Assembly (NCBI RefSeq): GCF_009727055.1
Contig: NC_052359.1
Span: forward strand, 8,601,733-8,665,732
DNA from: Benincasa hispida
Taxonomy: Eukaryota > Streptophyta > Magnoliopsida > Cucurbitales > Cucurbitaceae
DNA length: 64,000 nt
Direction of reading: 5' to 3'
Shown: positions 55,701-64,000 of the stretch, piece by piece
Layout of the letters: every line of letters begins with the position of its first letter
How positions within the stretch are numbered: the first letter of the stretch is position 1
Notes under the pieces: model-generated
The model's database searches: none
What the model saw: the letters and a program-made list of their open reading frames with translations, nothing else
Told to the model about the DNA's origin: nothing
Translations under genes and position numbers: made by a program

Positions 55701-56580
55701 GCTTTTGTTATGCGATCATGTAGAGTTTACTACACAATCATATTGCATTTGTTAAACAATCGTATAAAGTTTTTTACACGATCGTGTGGCATTGGCTGCA
55801 TGATCGCGTAGGCACTCGATTACTAGACGATCGTGCGATATTGAATACTCGACGCATCATTGCGTGCTAAACGATCATGCTAATCGAATTCGCAGATAGA
55901 TAGTTTTTGCGTGTTAAACGGTCGTGCTAATCAAATTTGTAGATAGATAGATTGGTTCTGATAGACAATGATAAACATATATCACTATCCATAAGTTATA
56001 CAAAGTGATAGAGTTTTATCACTTTCTATCAGTGATAGACAGTGATATAGTTATATCATTGTCTATCACTGATATAAATTTATAGAAATCTATCATTCTC
56101 TATAACAGTGATTGAGTTCTATTACTAGTGATATATCGCTCTATCATTGTCTATCATGATAGACAGTGATAGAGCTATATACATATTAAGGTTTTGTTTA
56201 AATTTTACAAAATTAAACGATTGAATAGCTTTTGTTATGAGATGTGTAGAGTATACTACACGATCGTGTAGCATTTGCTAAACGATCGTATAGCTAATGC
56301 TATGTGGTCGTGCAGAGTTTTCTACACGATCGTATAGCTAATGATACACATATATCACTGTCTATAAGTTATACAAAGTAATAGAGTTTTATCACTTTCT
56401 ATCTGTGATAGACAGTGATATAGTTCTATCACTGTCTATCATTGATAGAAAGTGATAGAACTCTATCATTCTCTATAACAGTGATTGAGCTTTATCACTA
56501 GTGATATATCGTGTTTGATATACTATGATTGAGCTCTATCATTGTTTATCACCGATAGACAGTGATATAGCTATATACAT
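55700..56580 (+). repeat. Palindromic word array, left flank of the second MULE
   Basis: Two word types alternate. ACGATCGTGTAGC-like words (about 55735, 55780, 55830, 55875, 56262, 56282, 56324) contain the palindrome CGATCG or one mismatch to it. TATCACTGTCTATCAGTGATAGA-like words (given in part; 55980-56170 and 56345-56570) contain nested inverted repeats of GATAGACAGTGAT. The two halves 55700-56170 and 56210-56575 are diverged copies of each other. Confidence 0.8.
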
Positions 56581-56869
56581 AGTAACATTTTTCTTATACA
56601 ATCTTCTTTTCCGTTTATTGCATTAAATTGATACCATGGTTAATATTCTTGTAGTCGTTTTTTATGGTGGACGGTGGACTCATTACAATTCTCATGAGAA
56701 TTATAATGTGTTGGAGTTTTTGTTGATGACATGAAGATTTCAATGGTTTAGTTAGTTTGATATTGGATGAAATTCAGTTGGATGTTTCAATAGATTTATC
56801 GGTATTATTGGATTTTGGTCACAATAATATTCAATCTATATTTCAAATAAAGTAAGATAAGGATATTAA

Positions 56870-58699
56870 TGTAGGATTGTATCAGCAGCATCAGAAAAAC
56901 AAGGATCATCTAAGCATTTTAATTAACTAATTTTGGCATAATATAAAGCATACTTCTGCAGAAAAATGGGTTTCAAGACATACCTCTTGTAGAACTTCTT
57001 CAAAGCTCCATCTTCAGCTGCTATCTTCTTCATATCTTGTTGTAGACCACCTCAAAAACTTCCCCACTATTCTCTTGGTGCTCTAGATTGAGTTGTGGGA
57101 CTCAAAACAAACTTGAATCAAGGGATGACGAATAAAAGCTCACTGCAGCAACCTATGTTGAATAACCTTTCTTCAAACTGAATTCTCTCAAAATTCAATG
57201 GATTATATGCTCGATTTTCACTCAAATCTTCTCACTATATTGCAGATCAACATACAAAGAGAAGAGTTGCATGAGTTGCAGCTCATGCTTAGTGAAGACA
57301 AGGCCAAGACAGTACAATATGTGTGAGCTACTTGGTGATGGATAATGGAAAAATCCATTTCTCCATTTTGTGTTTTTGTTTTCCAATTTTTTCAATTTTA
57401 TCTAAAAATCAAATTTTTATTTAAAAAATCTATTTGATTTTAAAAATGAAAAATTAATCAATTTCATAAATTAATTATTAAATAAAACTTAATTAATTTA
57501 ATATCAAATATTAAATTAATTTTAACACATATCCATCTTTATATATTTAAATCATATTTAAATATATAAATTATCCTATACCATTTAATTCTAAAATTAA
57601 ACATAATTATATCTCATATAATCACAAATTCCCTTAATTCTAATTTGAACGTTTCAAATTAACTTATCACACTGTTCTAGAGCTAATAGGGGACCTTGCG
57701 GACCTACAGATCATGGGCTCCAAGTCGAGATTAATTGGCTAAACTCATTAGACCAAATTAATCTCCATTCATTAACTAATGGGTCACTCCACTAAAGCCC
57801 ATAATTGCACTCCCCTCGCTGTAGATATATTATGTCTACATGATTTAACCATAATCAGCAAGTCAACCCTTCATAGGTTGTTCGTAATAACGGCTAGGTC
57901 AAATATCTGTTTTACCCCTGAGATTACATCTTATTCCTCAAGTCCATACTGATCCTCTAATGAACAATTGGTTTGTGATCCAATCACCAAACCAAACTCT
58001 CTCAGCCCAGTGAGAGGGTGGGGCCCCTTGTTCAACACCTGAATTCAGTACTTGAGAGAACAACCTTTCTCCTATCCCTAAATCGGGTAGGCGTAAACTT
58101 CGTCTTGCACCCTATGTCCCCAGCTATCTATTCGATCTTACCCCTGAAATGGGAGTCTTATTGAGCCGGCGCTATTGAGCCAACCCTCAACTATGCAAAT
58201 CTAAGGACAATCCCGAATAAACAGGAGTTCATAGTTAGCTCAGGATTAAGATCGAGTTACCTAGGTCATCTAGGTGAAATAGTTAGTCTTAAACAGTAAA
58301 CAACATTCTAAAGCAATAGTGAATTATTTCTTGGTCCTGATCTTATGCAAACTCATTGCATAGGACGCCCTCATGTCATAACATGTACGAATTAGGATCA
58401 CATCGTATGTAGCACTTTACAACTCTTTGTAACAACTACAGAGTAGACCACATCCAATGGTGTTACCAGAATAAGGTACCCAACCTCATTCATGTACCAT
58501 AGATCATTTTGACTATTTACTCGAACCCCGTTTACTCTTATGTCTCCACATAAAGTTTAAGTACTCATACAATAGTCATGGGTGTTAGTTTATTGGATTT
58601 AGACTTTCATACAATTTATGAGATCAATAATAAGTATATTGATAATAGAAAATGTTTATCATTTAACAAACTGCGAGTTTTAGGATATAAAACCCAACA
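56870..58699 (-). mobile_element. Probable solo LTR inserted in the MULE transposase
   Basis: 1830 bp with ends TGTAGGATTG at 56870 and AAACCCAACA ending at 58699, i.e. TG..CA, and no coding content. The complement starts TGTTGGGTTTTATATCC, which I recall as the start of an abundant LTR in cucurbits. The MULE reading frame stops on its left and resumes on its right. A clean 5-bp duplication is not visible (ATCAG follows the right end; ATTAA precedes the left end, although ATCAG occurs twice within 25 bases inside it). Confidence 0.62.
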
Positions 58700-59384
58700 A
58701 TCAGTTGGTAATTGTCTTTGGCTAAAGATTCAGGGACTAGGCATCCTTTAGTTGCTCATGTCAGTCATCATTTTGTAGAATGATCTTGAAGTGGTTTAGT
58801 GGTGGAGGTGGTGATAGGCAATTTGAAGGAAAAATATGTTGGTTTTAATGGTGATTTGAAGGAAAAAGATGTATTTGTAAGTAAAGAAATACTATGCAAG
58901 TGTTTTTATGTAATATCAGTGAATAAGAATTTTCAATTTAGGAGTAGCATCAAATTCAAAGTCACTCGAGTTGAAATGTTTGCAAGAAGGCCGTCAATGG
59001 TATGTTCGGGCATATCGGTACAAGAAGAGTGAGTTGTGGATGCTTAGAAAGTATATTTCCGACCATAATTGTTCAATGAATACAACTCAAAGTTGTCATA
59101 GGCAAGCTTTTTCATCTGTAATTGGGATTGCTTGAATGAGGATTTTAGGTTTATCTCCACCGATCACTCCCTTCCTAGAGATATTGTTCATAAGGTTCGT
59201 ACTAAGCTTGGTGTTAATGTTAGTTATCAAAAAGCTTGAAGGGCAAAATAACATATATTAAGATTATTAAATGGTGATGCATCTGAATCATATGGCTTGA
59301 TTCCACAGTTTTTTTGAAAGGTTGAAAGAGAAGAATCTAGGTATTATTTCAAATGAAGTATTCTTTTTATAAATTTTATATCAC

Positions 59385-59545
59385 TGTGTATTGTAGATGG
59401 ACTGTGATAGTCATCTATCATTGTCTGTCAATGATAGTTATGTATCATTGTCTATCAATGATAGTTGTGCATTGTTGTCTATCACTGATTGAGTGTGATC
59501 GCCATCCATTACTGTCTATCTACCAATGATAGACAGTGATTGATT
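59385..59545 (+). repeat. GATAGAC palindrome cluster inside the MULE transposase intron
   Basis: CATCTATCATTGTCTGTC, AATGATAGTTATGTATCATT and ACCAATGATAGACAGTGATT repeat the words of 55950-56570. They sit in a non-coding gap between conserved transposase blocks (GIISNE near 59345 and the core from 59590). Confidence 0.7.
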
Positions 59546-60474
59546 TGTTACCATTGTGACTAATATAATTGTTTTCATTTATTTTTTTTAGGAACGTATA
59601 CAACTTTAAAGATGGATGAAAATGGACATTTTAAATTATGTTTCATGGCTATTGGTGCATCTATTGAGGGGTAGAGGTACTGCAGATCTACCACATTCGT
59701 TGATGGCACGTTTTTTAAGTCTAAGTTTGGCGATACTCTACTATCAGCTTCCACACTAGATGGTAACAATAATATTTTTCTCCTTGCGTTTGTTATTGTA
59801 AATTATGAGAGTGATGTAACATAGAAATAGTTTTTTGAACATATACAAACTAGTTTAAGGGATAGAGAACATTTAGTCATTGTCTTTGATTAACGTTTGA
59901 GCATTTTAAAGGGTGTCTTAAGTGTGTTTAACAATGTTGAGTACTGCGTGTACATTCAACATGTTCTGCGAAATTTGAAGAAGTTGTTCAAGGATATTTT
60001 GATTGACCAGTTTTACTTTAGTTATGCTAAATCTTATACTATTGATGACTTCGAGTTTAATATGAAATATATGGAGTCAATTTCTCCATATATTCGAAGT
60101 TACCTTATTAATGTAGAATTTGAGAAGTGGTCTCGTACACATTCTCGAAGAAGAAGGTATGAAATGATGACAACAAACCCTTCAGAGTATGTAAATTCTG
60201 TTTTGAAAAAGAATAGGAACTTACAGTTGCAAGTTTACTCGATGCAATAAGAGGTTTACTGCAAAAATGGTTTCATGATCAAAGGAAAGCTAGTTTGTCA
60301 ATGACAACAATTTTGACTCTTTGGACAAAGAATATGTTACGCAACCGATGTGAACAATCAAGAAGTTTCATGGTAATTATTCTTTATAAAATTGATAGGA
60401 GAATGATATTCAGTGTGATAGACCAAGATAGAAGTTTATCATCCTATCTTTGACAGATTTCTATAACTTTTTTA

Positions 60475-60600
60475 TTTATTTGTATATTTGGTATGTTTGG
60501 TATGTTTGGTATGTCTGTAATATGTTGATTTCTTTTCCCATTTTTATTTATTAGGTTCTGATTTCTTTTCCCATTTTTATTTATTAGGTTCATCCTATTA
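60475..60600 (+). repeat. Short tandem duplications in the MULE remnant
   Basis: TGGTATGTT occurs three times in tandem at 60487-60514. The 38-40 base stretch TGATTTCTTTTCCCATTTTT...ATTAGGTTC (60525 and 60559) is duplicated. Confidence 0.75.
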
Positions 60601-61199
60601 ACGATGTTGAATACTCAGTAATATATGGTGATAAATAATTCCTAGTAAAGCTTAATTTTGGTTTTTGTAGCCATCGAGTATGGGATTTTGAAGAAATTCC
60701 ATGCTCTAGTGCGTTTGCTGTTCTTTGGCTGCTTGACATGGATATTTATTCCCATGTATCTAATTATTATTACTCAAGTGCGTTGTCATGGAGATATATG
60801 GGTTGTGTTCGACCTGTTGGAGTCCATTCAAATTGGAGGGTTTTAGATGATGGTATTAGAGCATTACCTCTTATTTTTAAATGTTCAGCAGGAAGACCTA
60901 AAAAACAAAGGATCTATAGGTGAAGTTAAAAGTAGTTCATTAAGATGTAGTCGTTGTCATTCTAAAGGTCACAATTCTAGGACTTGCAAACTTCGCCTAA
61001 TTAGCTAATGATGTAATCATTATAATTCATCTTTTTCCTTGTATTGTCAAATAGATTGATATTAGAACTTATGAAAGTTATTTTTGCCATTTGTTGGTTC
61101 TATTATTGAGTTTGTAAGTGAATGAAACACTATCTTTATATGAATAAAAATCTTGAATTTCTTTGTTTATATTCCTTTTCTAGACTGAAACATGTGATA

Positions 61200-61335
61200 T
61201 AGCCATTTATACAAACACTTGTATATACTGATAGACACTGATAGATTTCTATCAGTGTCTATCATTTATACACACTTATATACCATTGTGTTGATATCCA
61301 CTGATATCTTTCAATCGGTGTATATCATAGCTATT
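61200..61335 (+). repeat. GATAGAC palindrome cluster, right flank
   Basis: ACTGATAGACACTGATAGA at 61228-61246 is followed by TTTCTATCAGTGTCTATCA, a hairpin-forming inverted pair; ATATCCACTGATATC follows near 61293. Confidence 0.75.
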
Positions 61336-61399
61336 CTGAAAATGAAGATACTTGATGAACTAATCATGAATATTGAGTCTGAAGACACTATGATCATTT

Positions 61400-62060
61400 A
61401 AAATTTACTAAAGTATCGTTTACACGATCATGTAGTTCCTATCTCATCGTGTACGCGATCGCACGGTGAACGCGTCTCTACGAATACTTTAAGCGAGCAT
61501 TTAAATATTACTAAGCGATCAGATAGATATTACTAAGTGATCAGATAAATATTACTAAGCGATCAGATAGATATTACAAAGCGATTTGATAGATATTACA
61601 AAGCGATCAAATAGATATTACAAAGCGATTATTTAGCTAAATGTTACGCGATCCTTTATATATTTTTTATGCGATCGTTTGGCTAACTGTTATGCAATCG
61701 TATAGAGAATACTAAGCGATCGTTTAACTATCCACTATACGATTGTCGAGATATCTATCATGCAATCGTATAGTTTTTGTTAAACGATCGTTTAAATAAT
61801 ACTAAGCGATCGTTTAGCTAACTATTATGCGATCGTTTAAATATCCATTAGGCGATCGTTTGGCTAACTATTACGCGATTGTTTAGTTTTTGTTATACGA
61901 TCGTTTAGAGAATACTAAGCGATCGTTTAGTTAACTGTTACACGATCATTTATGTATCCATTATGCAATCATTTGACTAACTATTACGCGATCGTTTAGT
62001 TTTTGTTATACTATCCTTGAGATATCTATTTTGCGGTCGTATAATTTCTGTTAAACGACA
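61400..62060 (+). repeat. Array of GCGATCGTTTA palindromic units, right flank
   Basis: From about 61480 to 62055 the core AAGCGATC(A/G)(G/T)ATAG or GCGATCGTTTAG recurs every 24-34 bases, more than 20 times. The linkers are of the type ATATTACTAA, AACTATTAC, TTTTTGTTA. Perfect GCGATCGT occurs at several positions (for example near 61672, 61708, 61806, 61832, 61853, 61920, 61988). Unit length is not constant, so the array is word-based and not a strict satellite. It mirrors the word type of 55700-56350. Confidence 0.85.
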
Positions 62061-63080
62061 TGAGAATTTCAAGCCTCAACATACTACCTCCCCTGACTCT
62101 TGAATTATTATTGGCCGTTAAATTTGAGTGTTTTGTGATTGTGAACGTTAAGATCATAGTGAGATGAAGCTTACAATCATGTTATTTTTCAATAGACCAT
62201 CACTAACAGACTTTTATAGACTTCCATCATTATCTATCAATGATATAATTTATGATGTAATAGAATTACATTAAACATATATTTGGTCTAAACTTTGTAC
62301 ATTTTCCTTTTTCTGCAGCTTCAACAACCTATAATAACAGTAACATGAAATGGACCTAAATAGAAAAATGTTGGGGAAGATGAATCAACTTCGATCGAAG
62401 AAGCATCGCGAAGCAGTATGATGGAAAATAACCAAGTTGACGTGAAGTAGCGTGATGGAAGAAGAATAGTGAACGAAGTCGATTTGAAGAAGGAGATGAA
62501 ATGTTGGAGGAAAAAAATCGACTGGAGAGGAAAAATCGGGTGAGACTTTTTTGATATTTCACACCATTTTTGGGCTTTGGTTGGACTGCAACTTTCCGTA
62601 AGTTTTTTTGCTACAGATTTTGATTATTTTGGCCCGGTTTTTTTATATTTAAAAATCGCCATAATTCAAATCCAATTTAACTTTAATTACTCATACAAAA
62701 AAAAAAATAATCAAAAGAATATTTTTTTATATATATAGAATTTTGAAATCATTGAAATTCCAATTTTATTTTATTTATTCTTTTATAATTCGATATTTTA
62801 ATTTTATGCGTTTTAAAATAAAATTGTAATATTATATTCCCTTATATGTAAAACTTAAAGATGGTAGTGTAATATTGAATATTATCCGGATGACATACGA
62901 GAGAATCATGTTTAAGAACCAATTTAAACGTCTATAGTATATAGAGAAAAATAGGATGTATTATCACAGAAATCAAACACATTAGCCATGAGAATTTTAG
63001 AAAGGAAAACTAAACTCATTCCAATTAATTGTATTTCAAATCCAAGCTCATTCAGATTTACTACTTGTCATTATTGAGTA
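62061..63080. other. Non-coding tail, probable right end of the second MULE
   Basis: 62350-62560 is purine-rich (GAAGAAGGAGATGAAATG type), complementary in texture to 55190-55500; the minus-strand frame 62562-62356 over it shows no domain. Beyond 62640 the DNA is AT-rich with no feature. Confidence 0.4.
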
Positions 63081-63084
63081 GATA

Positions 63085-63335
63085 ATTTTTTAGGTCTTAT
63101 TTGGTAATCATTTCGTTTTTTCGTTTTTTATTTTTGAAAATTAAGTTTATTTTCTCCATATTTCTTACAATAATTGACATCTTTATTAAGTATAATGATT
63201 GAATTTTTAGCAAAATTCCAAAAATAAAAACAAGTTTTTAAAAGCTTATTTTATTTTTTATTTCATTTTTTTGAGTTTTCGAAATATGACTTGATTTTTC
63301 TAATCATTGTTGAAACGTAGATAACAAAGTAGAGG
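63085..63335 (+). repeat. MITE-like repeat with TTTGGTAATCATTT start
   Basis: TTATTTGGTAATCATTTCG, GAAAATTAAGTTTATTTTCTC, CTTACAATAATTGACATC, AAGTTTTTAAAAGCTTATTT and GTAGATAACAAAGTAGAGG appear in the order I remember from a common cucurbit foldback repeat. The right arm is truncated or missing. Related to 38585-38895. Confidence 0.55.
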
Positions 63336-64000
63336 TGTTTAAAAAATCTGATAACTTGAAAAAATCGATCAACCCAACTCAATCTGTGCGGTTTGGGATG
63401 AGTTATCAATTCATTTGGGTTGAGTTCGAATAAATGAAAATTTGATGGGTTGGTCGGTTCATGAGTTCACTTAATATAATCCAAACCAACTCGAATTTAT
63501 TATTAACTTTAAAATATATTTTTTATTACTTATAACATAATTATGAGTTCACTTAATATAATCCAACCCAACACATTGATTTTAATTTTATTTAATTTTA
63601 ATATTGTTTGAATAATTTATTCTTCAACAACTTCTTTGCCTTTTAGAAAGAAAAATTGCACTATATAAATTGAAATTGAGTTGTTAATGTTAATTCAATA
63701 TATGAAAATAATTAAATTAGATTTTTACATATTTACGTTTTGCTTATTTTTAGAACAAAATTTTAAATAAATGACCCGATTAACTCGAACCAACTCAACC
63801 TAAATATTTATTAGTTGGGTTGGGTAGGATTCATTTTTTAATAAGGTTATTTGGGTTGAAAAAATTTACAACTAGAACAATTGGATTGAGTCTAAATAAA
63901 AGCTTCCAACCCAACCCGCAAAAGTCGAACAATTCCTCAAGACCAAACCGAAAACTCGGTGAAATGGAAAAATGAGGTTCGTTCTATTAAAAAAAAACTT
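63336..64000. repeat. CAACCCAAC / GGGTTGGGT word-rich region
   Basis: ATCAACCCAACTCAATCTG near 63367, GGGTTGAGTTCG near 63416, CCAACCCAACAC, AGTTGGGTTGGGTAGG near 63813 and CCAACCCAACCCGC near 63905 are recurring, partly complementary words in an AT-rich stretch. The repeat runs up to the window end. No gene seen. Confidence 0.5.

Larger units (their letters stand above)
56636..61008 (+). pseudogene. Mutator-like transposase remnant, interrupted by a solo LTR
   Basis: ATG 56636 opens VNILVVVFYGGRWTHYNSHE, and the reading passes through DEIQLDVSIDLSVLLDFGHN (frames mixed) to about 56850. After the LTR it resumes near 58790: VSKEILCKCFYVISVNKNFQ, LNEDFRFISTDHSLPRDIVH. The MULE core follows from 59680: FVDGTFFKSKFGDTLLSAST (first Asp), HLVIVFD (second Asp region, 59873-59890), MTTNPSEYVNSVLKKNRN near 60165. 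The SWIM remnant WDFEEIPCSSAFAVL has lost the His of CxH. The knuckle CSRCHSKGHNSRTC is at 60946-60987 and the stop at 61006-61008. Many stops; not functional. Confidence 0.87.

Noticed and set aside
61400..62060. CRISPR-like regular repeats
   Set aside because: Spacers are neither unique nor of fixed length, the core is a palindrome of 6-8 bases, and the genome is eukaryotic.
1..64000. Integrated pararetrovirus or other viral sequence
   Set aside because: All reverse transcriptase text found belongs to copia order (integrase before RT) or to LINEs; no movement protein, coat or caulimovirid-type arrangement was seen.

Overview
This is a repeat-rich, AT-rich plant nuclear window. The plant assignment rests on a rhomboid and a replication factor C gene, both split by GT..AG introns and both plant-type, on a CYP87-like cytochrome P450 remnant, and on plant transposon classes (Ty1/copia with tRNA-Met-type primer sites, CACTA, ULP1-carrying Mutator-like elements). 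The P450 family and several foldback repeats resemble what I recall from cucurbits, so a Cucurbitaceae genome is my best guess. I made no database search.

Layout. 1-7600: a decayed CACTA element (transposase C-terminus, second ORF, subterminal 90-bp repeats), split by a deleted Ty1/copia element at 89-3915 with a perfect CATTG target duplication. 7600-11768: Ty3/gypsy remnants, including a GC-rich LTR pair around a gag-protease-only internal region on the minus strand. 13685-31987: a dead CYP87-like P450 gene stretched over 18 kb. At least eight exons can be recognised. It holds two copia elements (17921-22383, antisense, TSD ATAAA; 22816-29344, sense, TSD GAAAG), several foldback elements and a tandem tRNA-like array. 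It has frameshifts, destroyed splice sites and a replaced heme cysteine.

32939-35484 (minus): an apparently intact five-exon rhomboid-like intramembrane protease, 322 residues. 40914-49401 (minus): an apparently intact seven-exon replication factor C subunit (RFC2-like), 331 residues. Its 5.9-kb fourth intron carries a LINE interrupted by a second, opposite LINE fragment. These are the only two genes I judge functional.

50160-62640: a Mutator-like element district. The first element has a transposase remnant (plus) that has lost its catalytic core, facing a minus-strand ORF with a DUF1985-type region and a ULP1-type cysteine protease domain, i.e. the known ULP1-MULE type. The second has a decayed transposase (56636-61008) interrupted by a probable solo LTR (56870-58699). 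It is flanked by arrays of short palindromic words (GCGATCGT-like and TATCACTGATAGA-like). The last 1.4 kb is AT-rich with a foldback repeat.

The least explained signals are the degenerate CGATCG palindrome array (61480-62055) with its counterpart at 55700-56350, the two alternating-unit tandem arrays around the ULP1-MULE transposase, and the tandem tRNA-like monomers at 17214-17520.
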